Source of the DNA: an uncultured bacterium
GTDB taxonomy: Bacteria; Babelota; Babeliae; Babelales; RVW-14
Direction of reading: 5' to 3'
Assembly: GCA_903825355.1 (NCBI GenBank)
Contig: CAIKAH010000018.1
Span: 1 to 44,861, forward strand
Length of the DNA stretch: 44,861 bases
Position numbers and translations under genes: made by a program. Position 1 is the first letter of the stretch. Each line of letters starts with the position of its first letter. Below are positions 9,030 through 17,961 of the stretch, piece after piece. A model generated the notes under the pieces. That model did not search any database. It was not told the origin of the DNA and saw only the letters and a list, made by a program, of their open reading frames with translations.

Positions 9030-9926
9030 CTATTCTAAGAGCCGTCTCATGCTTTCGCTTGTAGCATAATCAATAGGTTTCTTTTCATCGTCATCAGTAA
9101 TTTCTTTTGATGCAGAATTACTTTTTAGCATCAGCTCTACTACAGATTCCAGCCCGGCGATAACGGCAAGGTGTAGAGCTGTTTTACCAAGTATGGAGGG
9201 GGTTTGTAGACTGTGATCTGTTTTCTTTACTATAAGCAGGTTAATAATTTTGATGAAATCGCTTTTTTCTTTTTCTGTGTTATAGCTACATTTTTCTATA
9301 TACCTGATCAGTGCAGAGATTAGTGGGGTTGCGATTGATTTATCATACAGGTTAACATTAGCACCTTTTTTTATAAGATAATTAACAACATCAAAGTGTG
9401 CATTTTCTGCTGCCCAATGTAACGCACTGCGCTGTAAACTGCCCCCTTGAGCATTAATATTGGCAGGGCTTTTTTCTAGCAAAATTGTTACCACAGAAAG
9501 ATGTCCATGCTTTGCCGCTTTATGTAGTGCTGTTAACCCATCATTATCTTTACATTCAACGTTAATGCCCGGTATATCTAGCAATCTGTTGACGGTAGCA
9601 ACACAGCCGGTTTCTGCGGCAATTACAAGAATAGGAGTGCCTTTTTTTCTGTAGACATTAATATCGCCAAGAGTTGTTAATGTTTGTGGGCCTAAGACCA
9701 ACTCGTCTGTGTCAGCTGTTCGCAAAAGATATTCTTCAGCTATAATTTTTTTATCCAGAGGCTCAATCTGCTTGCTACGTCGTTCAGCGATTGAGAGAGC
9801 TTTTTCTTTAGTTGTTAGAGCTAGCGCTGAAATTATTGGTGGCTTACTGCTACAATTACCTATCTGGAGAAAGGTTTCAATAGATAAAAGAGTGAGTATT
9901 AAAATATGTTGGCGTAAAAAAGTCAC
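9030..9926 (-). CDS. secreted ankyrin-repeat protein
   Basis: Signal-like N-terminus; repeats such as DGLTALHKAAKHGHLSVVTILLEKSPANINAQ and RSALHWAAENAHFDVVNYLIKKGANVN. Confidence 0.9.
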   Translation of the reverse strand: MTFLRQHILILTLLSIETFLQIGNCSSKPPIISALALTTKEKALSIAERRSKQIEPLDKKIIAEEYLLRTADTDELVLGPQTLTTLGDINVYRKKGTPILVIAAETGCVATVNRLLDIPGINVECKDNDGLTALHKAAKHGHLSVVTILLEKSPANINAQGGSLQRSALHWAAENAHFDVVNYLIKKGANVNLYDKSIATPLISALIRYIEKCSYNTEKEKSDFIKIINLLIVKKTDHSLQTPSILGKTALHLAVIAGLESVVELMLKSNSASKEITDDDEKKPIDYATSESMRRLLE

Positions 9927-10021
9927 TATCCCAATCTCCTTTTTTTAATTAGCTTTAGAAAAACTTGGGATAGTATACGAGAAATATTATTATCAGAAAA
10001 GATTATTGGATTATACTGGAA

Positions 10022-10438
10022 TTAATAATCTTCGATATCTATGCAGCCCAGTAAAGCGCAGTAAAGAGCTATTTCGGTATAAGAAGAGTCTGCAGGAATT
10101 TCATCTCTTGCTCGTATAGGGCTGGCTACTTTTGCAGCAACAGATTGTGGGCTCGGGGCTGGTGAAACAAGGAGGGCTCCGCACTTGCATGTTGTTTTTC
10201 CTCTTCTTAACAAGAGATCTAGGCAACGTGCATGTGCTTTATGTATTTCTTTATTTAAATGAGTTGGTTGGTGAATGACTTTTGCCAAGCGCTTATCTTC
10301 TAAAACTTCATAGAGATTTGTAGTACAGAGGTAGCAGGTTTCTGCTTTTTCTGGGATAGAACGTAGTCTTGCAGGAAAAAGTGGCGAGATTGCGTTAGAT
10401 AAGATAAAAAATAATACTAATTGGTAGTGTTTCTGCAT
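10022..10438 (-). CDS. secreted protein with RING-like Cys/His pattern
   Basis: Signal-like N-terminus; CYLC...HKAHARCLDLLLRRGKTTCKC (CxxC ... HxxHxxC ... CxC). Confidence 0.6.
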   Translation of the reverse strand: MQKHYQLVLFFILSNAISPLFPARLRSIPEKAETCYLCTTNLYEVLEDKRLAKVIHQPTHLNKEIHKAHARCLDLLLRRGKTTCKCGALLVSPAPSPQSVAAKVASPIRARDEIPADSSYTEIALYCALLGCIDIEDY

Positions 10439-10517
10439 AGATGCTCATCGTAAATAAGATACATTAAAAAATATAAATCGGATGAGCACTATAGCTGAAA
10501 TAAGAAAAAATACAAGT

Positions 10518-10579
10518 ATATGCGTTTGATAGAAAAAGCCCCTGGGTCTAATCAGGGGCTTTTTCTATCAAACGCATAT
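10518..10579. terminator. long hairpin terminator with 27-bp perfect arms
   Basis: ATATGCGTTTGATAGAAAAAGCCCCTG / CAGGGGCTTTTTCTATCAAACGCATAT, 8-nt loop, directly after the stop of the 10580-10933 ORF. Confidence 0.8.
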
Positions 10580-10933
10580 CTATTTCTTCCCTTTAATGCG
10601 ACGGCAGCAACGAGTCCAACAGTTTGATCGGGTGTCATTGCAAGGGCTTTCTGCGACAACGTGCAGCTCTTGAAGAATTCCTAGCACGTCTCCGTATATT
10701 GTAGGGGCGGTCTCATGTTGGTGTTGCATAGTGCGCCTTTTTTTTCTTTGATCTCCTGCATTGTCATCAAACGGAAGCAATGGTTGATTGCGTCTTCGTG
10801 TTGCAGCATCCACTGAAATCATGGGGAGGAGTGCAAGCGCAAAAGCAAAAAATATTGTTTTTATAGTAAGCATAAAAATTCTTTCAGCAAAATATGGTAT
10901 GGGATAGAACATACTTCTGGTTGGAATATACAC
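10580..10933 (-). CDS. small hypothetical secreted protein
   Basis: Signal-like MLTIKTIFFAFALALLPMISVDA (internal start preferred); terminator follows. Confidence 0.5.
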   Translation of the reverse strand: MYIPTRSMFYPIPYFAERIFMLTIKTIFFAFALALLPMISVDAATRRRNQPLLPFDDNAGDQRKKRRTMQHQHETAPTIYGDVLGILQELHVVAESPCNDTRSNCWTRCCRRIKGKK

Positions 10934-10980
10934 GGAATTATGCGATGTGCAATTATTTTGATTGGCGAGATGAAAAAGAA

Positions 10981-11015
10981 AAGATGGGCATGAGAATCAA
11001 TTTCATGCCCATCTT
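10981..11015. terminator. hairpin terminator
   Basis: AAGATGGGCATGA / TCATGCCCATCTT, 9-nt loop. Confidence 0.7.
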
Positions 11016-11033
11016 AGTCTTGGTGTTTACAAA

Positions 11034-13577
11034 TTATTTCTTAACACTAACTGGTGTTGTTGGTGAGGCGGCTGCGCCTAGGAGCTGGTTGAAATAAAGT
11101 GTTATCGCGTTGTTCTTGTATTTTTTTGCTATGGTGAGTGGCGTTTTGCCTTGAACAGTATTGTTCCACGTTGTAGGGCTTGCTTCAACTAACGCTTGTG
11201 CCACTTGAACGTTATTGTTATAACGAGCTGCGTACATAAGTGCTGTGTATTTTTCTTTTGAAAATTGATTGATTTCATATGTGAAGCTTTCTCTATCAAC
11301 TGTTTCTGATATTTGACCGAGCAACCAATTTATCATTTCAGGGCTGCCATAACGAGCAGCCATCATTAATGGAGTGATGCCGGTTTCATCAAAATCGGTG
11401 ATTGCATCTGCTCCAAAAGTAAGCAAGGTTTCTGCTATATCTATGTAATCATATTTGATAGCCAAGCACAGCGTGTTTTGTAGGACAGATTGGTTAAAGG
11501 ATTCATCTCGTATGGTCATTAATTTAACTATTTTTATGGTATCTCTGGCTTCTACAGATTTTTTAAGTTCTGCCGCTAAGTTGATAGGTTTTGCAGTAGC
11601 CCATTGAGTAAGAGCTAATGCCCGTACCGGGGTGCTGCTAGAAGGACTTTCAAGTGCTAATAATTGTGCTTCTTGTGCAGAGGTGGTGACTTTATACCTT
11701 CGTTTTAAGAGGTGTTCTATAACCTTTACCTCTTCATTAAAAGCATCACCTAGGGAATTTAATTTTGTAGTAATATCAGTAAGTGTTGCTCGCTCATCTT
11801 CTGTTATTGTTGTTATAGTTCTCTGTAGTATGCTACTAATTACTACTTGTTCTTGCTCTGAAAGGTTTATGATCTCAGGATCAGTATTAAGTAATTGTTG
11901 AAGTAAGTTTTGTTGTGACCGTGTTAGAGTCTGTGGAGGGGATTTTTCAACTAGTTGCTTACATACACAACAAGCGGCGTCATCTGTTGGTTTGTATTTT
12001 TTTGCATCCAAGAAGTTTTGCCAGCATGTTGTATGGATTAAATGAGGACCTCCCTCTGCTTCTGGGTGAAGCCAGGTAACAGCTGTACTTTCTTTTGCTG
12101 TGCCGGGAATGCTGAACCCAAAAAACTTTGTTTTTTGCCCTGCTGTTTCGGCTTGTTCAATCTCATGCAGACAAACAACACATGTATTGGTTATCATATC
12201 CGTTTTTGCGGCGGCAGCAGCGCTTTGTGTTGCTGCTATCTCTTGCCTTCTTCTTTCTGCACGTGCTGTTCTGGTCGCTGCTATCTCTTCAGGTGATCTG
12301 TGTGGCTTTTGATGCATCCCTATCGTAGATAGATCATCGCGTAAGCTTAAGCCAGCAAATAAACTACTATCCGACTCTTTACCATTCATAGTGCTTGAGA
12401 AATTGTTAGTAGATAGACTTTGAGCCAGGGCGCTAATGGGGGCAGCAAGTGGTGGTAATTTTACTTTACCTGAATGTGATGATACATCAAAATTTTGATG
12501 TGCGCTTACTGGTGTATTGCTAGGTAAGACAAGTGCCAATTTGCTAAACGCTTTTGTTGATTCATGAATAAGAGTATTAGAGGTTGGTTTTGGCCCTTCA
12601 GGTGTTGTTGTAGCACTAACTGGTTTTGTTGGTGTTGGATGTAAGGTGATAGGAGAAGAGTAATTTGCATTCAAAGTAATTTCTGGTGATTCGCAAACAG
12701 TGTTTCTAGTAGGTGAAAACTTAGGATATGGGACTAATGAAACGAGAGAGGATATTTTTTGGTCTTTCTCTGCGATGGTGGCAGAAAATGGAACGGCTGA
12801 GGATACGTCTGGTGATTGGTAAGAGGGAGCGGTGCATGCGGGGGTGCTAAATGCTTCGAACGATAGGACTGTGTATTCTCCTGAGTCATCTTCATCAAAG
12901 CTTTGTGGCGAGTAAAGTGCAGAATCGTCATTGCTGGTGGCTACCGTCTTTGGACTAACAAATGGAACAGATGATGCTTCAATTACTCTTGAGCCTGGTG
13001 TGAAAGCAGGATTTGTGAAAATAGAAAATTGTACAGCATGTGCTAATCTGGAATGCGCACGAAGGCTTTTTGCTGGTGAACCACTACCATGCGAAGGGGT
13101 AGTTTCTCTTGTCATGTCAGACATAGGGCTCCAGACCGCAGAAAGTTCTTCTGGTGATGCGATTGGTGGACGATGTACTGGTGGGAGTTTGTAAGTACCT
13201 GAACCATCTCCTCTAATTCTACCACTTACGCTTGTGTTAGAGGTGTTGGTGCTCAGTGCAGAGGCGGGCCGTGATGCTATTGTTCCTTGAGCTGAGGCTG
13301 GTCTTGAGTAGAGTGTTTGATTGGTAGGAGAGGTATCCCTTTTTGCTGCGGTTATTAATGATGCATTTTTTACGTGTTCAATTTCTGCTAATTCTGCTTC
13401 TAATGCCATTCGTTGACGCTTTTCTTTTTCTGCACGTGCTGCACGAATACGTTGCGTCTCTGCCTGAGCTGCTTCTAGCGAACCTTGAGTAGGGCGACTT
13501 TTTTCAGCCGCAAGAAGAGGCGATTGCGTAGCGAACAGTAGGGTAATTGCTACGAATAAAAATAGATGGTTTTTCAT
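11034..13577 (-). CDS. large secreted protein with disordered N-terminus, RING-H2-like pattern and C-terminal ankyrin repeats
   Basis: Signal-like MKNHLFLFVAITLLFATQSPLLA; CVVC...HLIHTTC...CCVC; TGITPLMMAARYGSPEMINWLL and KYTALMYAARYNNNVQVAQALVEAS; ORF track start 13589 is upstream of an SD-linked ATG. Confidence 0.8.
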   Translation of the reverse strand: MKNHLFLFVAITLLFATQSPLLAAEKSRPTQGSLEAAQAETQRIRAARAEKEKRQRMALEAELAEIEHVKNASLITAAKRDTSPTNQTLYSRPASAQGTIASRPASALSTNTSNTSVSGRIRGDGSGTYKLPPVHRPPIASPEELSAVWSPMSDMTRETTPSHGSGSPAKSLRAHSRLAHAVQFSIFTNPAFTPGSRVIEASSVPFVSPKTVATSNDDSALYSPQSFDEDDSGEYTVLSFEAFSTPACTAPSYQSPDVSSAVPFSATIAEKDQKISSLVSLVPYPKFSPTRNTVCESPEITLNANYSSPITLHPTPTKPVSATTTPEGPKPTSNTLIHESTKAFSKLALVLPSNTPVSAHQNFDVSSHSGKVKLPPLAAPISALAQSLSTNNFSSTMNGKESDSSLFAGLSLRDDLSTIGMHQKPHRSPEEIAATRTARAERRRQEIAATQSAAAAAKTDMITNTCVVCLHEIEQAETAGQKTKFFGFSIPGTAKESTAVTWLHPEAEGGPHLIHTTCWQNFLDAKKYKPTDDAACCVCKQLVEKSPPQTLTRSQQNLLQQLLNTDPEIINLSEQEQVVISSILQRTITTITEDERATLTDITTKLNSLGDAFNEEVKVIEHLLKRRYKVTTSAQEAQLLALESPSSSTPVRALALTQWATAKPINLAAELKKSVEARDTIKIVKLMTIRDESFNQSVLQNTLCLAIKYDYIDIAETLLTFGADAITDFDETGITPLMMAARYGSPEMINWLLGQISETVDRESFTYEINQFSKEKYTALMYAARYNNNVQVAQALVEASPTTWNNTVQGKTPLTIAKKYKNNAITLYFNQLLGAAASPTTPVSVKK

Positions 13578-13806
13578 AATAATCTCCAAGTAATAAAATG
13601 CAATGATTGCAGCTATTAAAAATTACTAACTGTAAAATAATGTTGCTTTTCCCTCCAAATTGCAAGCGGCGCGCAGAAAAACATTTTTTTCTGCTAAAAA
13701 GAGTACTTGGTAGGTAAATTCCCCCAGTTGTTGCAAAAAAAACACCTGGCAGGGTAGGGTAACCAAAGAATAAGGTAGAAAAAATGATCTAGGGGAAGGG
13801 GTATTT

Positions 13807-14469
13807 ATGAAAATTGTTCAGTTTTTACTAGTACTTGGTATGTGCTATAGTGCCTTACCGCTTTGCGGGAGTGGTTTCCCTAAGGCAGGGAGTTTTGACG
13901 AACCCTCTGTCGGGTACTGCATAGATGAAATACCCGCCTCTTCATGCTGCTTGCGCACTGGCGAGCGTTGTGCCCGTTTTTTGAGGCGCCCTGCGGTGCG
14001 CTGTGCACTACGGTGCTGCTGCATCAGCACTATATTTCTAGTAGGTTTTTTTCTCCATGTTGATTTACTCAATCTTATGAATACTAATATTGACTCGTAT
14101 AATAATTTGATGACGTTTTTATGGCCGGATGCCAACGAAGAAAAGGAAGTGGCCTTTGATTCTGAGCAGCTTACTGTTGATCCTTCCTCCTCTGTGGCCA
14201 GTCAAAAAACTGATGACCAATGGGTTATTTTATTGCTCCGTGCCCAATTTCCTGACATATGCGATGACTTACAGATTCGTGAGGGGGAGCCTATCCCTGA
14301 GCGAGCAAAAGCGATGTTTCGCTTTTTTACTAGTAAGCCTAAACCTCAGGCAAGTGGCCGTGGCTGTCAAGAAGATGAATCAGCCAAGCGTGCTCGGCTA
14401 GCTGATAGTATTCAGCAGAGAAGTTGGAGTAATTTAAGAGCTTTTAGTGCGACCTTTGCATTACCATAA
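13807..14469 (+). CDS. hypothetical secreted/membrane protein
   Basis: Signal-like N-terminus plus TM-like CCCISTIFLVGFFLHVDLLNL. Confidence 0.6.
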   Translation: MKIVQFLLVLGMCYSALPLCGSGFPKAGSFDEPSVGYCIDEIPASSCCLRTGERCARFLRRPAVRCALRCCCISTIFLVGFFLHVDLLNLMNTNIDSYNNLMTFLWPDANEEKEVAFDSEQLTVDPSSSVASQKTDDQWVILLLRAQFPDICDDLQIREGEPIPERAKAMFRFFTSKPKPQASGRGCQEDESAKRARLADSIQQRSWSNLRAFSATFALP

Positions 14470-15399
14470 AAGTTCATAAATGTTGGAAAAAGGCGCACCG
14501 TATTTCTCTGCTAAAGCTTTTGCCAGATTGATTGGATGTGTGAGATTACATTCATCCATCATGAGTTTTGATGGCAGTATGGGGTTAGCTCCTGCAGCAA
14601 GAACTGTTTTAACGCACTCCTCACAACCTGTTTTTATTGCCGTTTGTAAGGCACATTGGCGCTGTTTATGTCGGCATGGGCTGCAGTAATCATTGGTGGC
14701 TTTTTTTGCAGACGGCAGCGAGCACCAATAACCAAGGTTGGTATGATCATGCATACGAATCGCATCATCGATTCGATCAGCATCAGCTGAGAAAATAAGC
14801 TGGCGTGCTATGCTGTGTGCGGGGAATGGTAATTGGCATGCAGCGGTGTAAGCGCTTGTAGTTGTGCGGCCTTCTATGGTGGTGTAACTATGAACATCTG
14901 CCCCTTCTGCAAGCAGTATGCGGAGCATCGCCGTTAAGAGGTTTGTGTCATCTTCTTCAATTATGTTGATGGGGTAATTAGCTCGATCTACGAGTAAAAG
15001 TGTGACCAGTTGGATGGGGAATAAAGGGATTTGCGTTCCATTTTTAAGTGTAACGGGGTAGCTTGTATTGATCTGTTGGGCGATATTAAATGATTTTTGC
15101 GCTGACGCATTGTTTATTTGTGTGTAAAAAGAGCCGAGGTCACGGTTCAGTATCGCAACCATGATTTGGTCAGTTAAGCAATCTGGCACCGGTTCATTAG
15201 AGGCCTCTGGACTGTGGTTTACTCTACCGGTAATGCTTAACTCATCGTCTTCGCCAGCCATACTTTCTGAATCGATTGAACCAAAAAAATCAGTAGAAGC
15301 TGTTCTCGTTCTTCTGTGGCAAGCAAAAGCCGATGGGCTTGTAGCTATAGATGCTGTATGCAGGATAATAAATGCCATCGCTAGCAATAATTTATTCAT
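14461..15399 (-). CDS. secreted ankyrin-like protein
   Basis: Signal-like N-terminus; CALQTAIKTGCEECVKTVLAAGANPILPS ankyrin-like; 3' end overlaps convergent ORF by 9 bp. Confidence 0.7.
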   Translation of the reverse strand: MNKLLLAMAFIILHTASIATSPSAFACHRRTRTASTDFFGSIDSESMAGEDDELSITGRVNHSPEASNEPVPDCLTDQIMVAILNRDLGSFYTQINNASAQKSFNIAQQINTSYPVTLKNGTQIPLFPIQLVTLLLVDRANYPINIIEEDDTNLLTAMLRILLAEGADVHSYTTIEGRTTTSAYTAACQLPFPAHSIARQLIFSADADRIDDAIRMHDHTNLGYWCSLPSAKKATNDYCSPCRHKQRQCALQTAIKTGCEECVKTVLAAGANPILPSKLMMDECNLTHPINLAKALAEKYGAPFSNIYELLW

Positions 15400-15649
15400 A
15401 AAAAAGTAACCCTTTTAAAATGCGTCAAAATAACGATTTTATCGTTTTATCAGCTTTTCAGGGAATAGCAATCAAAGTTTTAATACAAACAAGAGTTCCC
15501 TCCCTGCCTTAGTTACCAAAAACGTTATTTTTCTCTAAAATTGCTATATTTACCGGTTTGTTTGACCTGGAGCGTAGGGTGCTTATAGTGATAATTAAGA
15601 CACTAAATATTGCCAAAAATTATACTTAAAACGTTTGTAGGGGTGCTTT

Positions 15650-15979
15650 ATGAATATTAAAACCGTTTCATCGTTAAATACTCATCAAAACCCAGTCGCA
15701 GAGCCTATGCAATCAGTAGTGGTTGTATGCGATGTGGCTAACTATCAAGCGTTGGCAGCTGTTTCTGCTTATTTACATTCAGCTAATTTGCTTGTCGAGG
15801 CTAATGTGCAGGTGGTTCCCCCCGCGGTTTACGATAATCAAAAAATTCAAGAGATACTAGCCGCTGATCAGGCTGCTGGAAGGATTGGGTTTGTCATGGT
15901 GAAAGATGACAAAGCCTGTCGCCACTATTTTAAAACAGCTGAACAGGCTGATTTCTCAATTCACATTACGCCACTGTAA
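15650..15979 (+). CDS. hypothetical protein
   Basis: 109-aa ORF; 3' end overlaps pgk 3' end by 14 bp. Confidence 0.5.
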   Translation: MNIKTVSSLNTHQNPVAEPMQSVVVVCDVANYQALAAVSAYLHSANLLVEANVQVVPPAVYDNQKIQEILAADQAAGRIGFVMVKDDKACRHYFKTAEQADFSIHITPL

Positions 15980-17153
15980 TAAGTGCTTTAAGCCCTGGTA
16001 GGTCGTGCCAGGGCTCATTACTCGCTATAAATGCCAATGTCGCCCCTCCCCCTGTTGAAACAAATGATACTTTTTCAGCTACCCCACATTGGGCTGCTGC
16101 CGCCCCACAATCGCCCCCACCAATAACAGTAAATCCTGCATTATTCCCAATGATTGCTAGCATTGCGTTAGTTCCTGCCTGCCCTGCCTTTTCTTCATAT
16201 TTCCCCATGGTACCATTGGCAAAGATGGTTTGTGCTTTTGCTAGGCAGGGGGTAAAAAGAGCAATGGTCTGGGGACCGATGTCAATAGGATAAGAAACGG
16301 ATTTCGCTCCTCCTGAGCTAGTCGAAATACAGGGCTTGAGTCCTGAACGACGCCCTGTTAGGGGTGGGAGAGCGGGGGCTGATTTTAGGTAATCAACTGG
16401 TTTGAGTAGGCTAACGCCTTTTTCTCTGGCCAGCTTTGGCAGGTCTGGAGCACTGCTTTCTAGATCAAGTCCTAAGAGCCCGCCCAGTAGTACCTGTGTT
16501 ACTCGCGCGGTAGGGGGAGCAGTTATTAGCTGCTCAATCAGTGGTAGCTTGGTAGCAATTTTATTGCCGCCAATAAGAGCTACAAATGGTTTTCCCGGTG
16601 CTTTACGCAAGGCGGTGAGGGCTTTTATCTCTTGGGCAATGCAGTATCCATAAAAGCGCTTTTCTCGGGGAAAGTAGAGGGGTAGAAGGGCAATAGAGGC
16701 ATCGCTGCGGTGCAATGTCCCAAAAGCGTCGTTGACGTACACATCAGCTAGGGTGGCTAGTTCGGCAGCAAAGGTAGTACTTGGCTCCTGCTCTCCCTTA
16801 AAAAAGCGTAGGTTCTCGAGGAGAATAAGGCTATCGCCTCTTGCGATCAATGCTCTTGCATGTGCAGGAGAGGTGGCAAAGCTAACGGTAAAATGGTTTT
16901 TTTTAAGCCAGGGGAGAAGGTGCTTGGTGGATAGTGCCTCGTCTGGTTGGGATGGGTCTGGTTTGCCTAAATGGGTAGCAATTACCACGCAGGCTGCGTT
17001 TTGGACCAGCAGCCTCAATGTTGGTACCAGTGCTTGGAGCCGGTGGTCGTCGACAATCGAGGCTCCTGCTAGAGCTAATGGTACGTTTAAATCGGCCCGT
17101 AAAAAGACCCTTTTGTGGGCAATTACCGCAGGGGTTACGAGAAGTTTTTCCAT
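15966..17153 (-). CDS. pgk: phosphoglycerate kinase containing an in-frame repeat-derived insertion
   Basis: FLRADLNVPL, ATHLGKP, LLENLRFFKGE, VNDAFGTLHRSDAS, FANGTMGKYE, STGGGATLAFI. Confidence 0.93.
   Translation of the reverse strand: MEKLLVTPAVIAHKRVFLRADLNVPLALAGASIVDDHRLQALVPTLRLLVQNAACVVIATHLGKPDPSQPDEALSTKHLLPWLKKNHFTVSFATSPAHARALIARGDSLILLENLRFFKGEQEPSTTFAAELATLADVYVNDAFGTLHRSDASIALLPLYFPREKRFYGYCIAQEIKALTALRKAPGKPFVALIGGNKIATKLPLIEQLITAPPTARVTQVLLGGLLGLDLESSAPDLPKLAREKGVSLLKPVDYLKSAPALPPLTGRRSGLKPCISTSSGGAKSVSYPIDIGPQTIALFTPCLAKAQTIFANGTMGKYEEKAGQAGTNAMLAIIGNNAGFTVIGGGDCGAAAAQCGVAEKVSFVSTGGGATLAFIASNEPWHDLPGLKALITVA
16305..16376. repeat. REP-like palindromic element inside pgk
   Basis: CGCTCCTCCTGAGCTAGTCGAAATACAGGGC...GCCCTGTTAGGGGTGGGAGAGCGGG, same signature as intergenic copies; 72 nt. 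Confidence 0.75.
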
Positions 17154-17334
17154 TTTTTATCCTTTAGGAACTATTTGTATGCTGGTAGCCATATTATTTT
17201 GGTTAAAAAGTACCTTTTTTTGAGCGTCAAAGTCATCTTTTTGCTTATTTTGTTACGAGAAATAAACCCGTTTGACTGTTTGGAATTTAAAAACTATGAT
17301 TAGGTTGTGTTAATAGCAATTTGTATTTTGGCGT

Positions 17335-17853
17335 TTGATTGAAGGTGTTGTAATGCAGATTAAAAATCACGTATTTACCGTAGTGCTTAGCGCGTTGCTT
17401 GTTACGAGCGTACACGCGGTGCCTCGTGGCGTGCGCGAAGTAACTGCTGCTGGTTTAACTGCTGTGGCTGCTTTGACGTGGATAGCTTCTACGGTACCTG
17501 GCCAGGATACTAACGGGCTACGTGTACTTGCGTTGGCTGAATTAGCTGGTGCTGCCTGTCTGGCTCATGAGCGTTTGGTTAGTTTGGTAAAAAGCATTAA
17601 AGCATTTGCTGATGACCTACTGGCAGAAAAAGCAGCGAGGCATCAAGATTATGAGACACTTGGGCTACATAACAATGAGCCTGATTATAAGGTTGTTAAG
17701 AGAAGATATTATCGTTTGGTAAGACAATTGCATCCTGATAAGAATCAGGGAAATGCAGCTGCTACTGCACAGACTCAAAAAATTAATCAAGCTTATGAAG
17801 TATTAAAAAAAGCATATCCAGAACTGGCTACTGATGGAGGAGAAACAGAGTAA
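17335..17853 (+). CDS. secreted/membrane protein with C-terminal J domain
   Basis: Likely start at 17353 (MQIKNHVFTVVLSALLVTSVHA); DYETLGLHNNEPDYKVVKRRYYRLVRQLHPDKNQG...KINQAYEVLKKAYP. Confidence 0.8.
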   Translation: MIEGVVMQIKNHVFTVVLSALLVTSVHAVPRGVREVTAAGLTAVAALTWIASTVPGQDTNGLRVLALAELAGAACLAHERLVSLVKSIKAFADDLLAEKAARHQDYETLGLHNNEPDYKVVKRRYYRLVRQLHPDKNQGNAAATAQTQKINQAYEVLKKAYPELATDGGETE

Positions 17854-17961
17854 ATAGAATAATTCAATAGAATAAAGGTTTAAGTGAAAAATATTAGTGA
17901 AGCGGCAAGGTGCCGTTAGTTTGAAATGAAGTGAATAGTAATTCTAAATGGAGGTTATACC

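Noticed and set aside
11632-12328. Several + strand Cys-rich ORFs opposite the 851-aa gene
   Set aside because: Overlapping multiple frames antisense to a strong ORF; Cys richness is explained by the complementary codons of the sense gene.
16402-17223. Long + strand ORFs opposite pgk
   Set aside because: Antisense to a clear pgk frame; no homology recognised.
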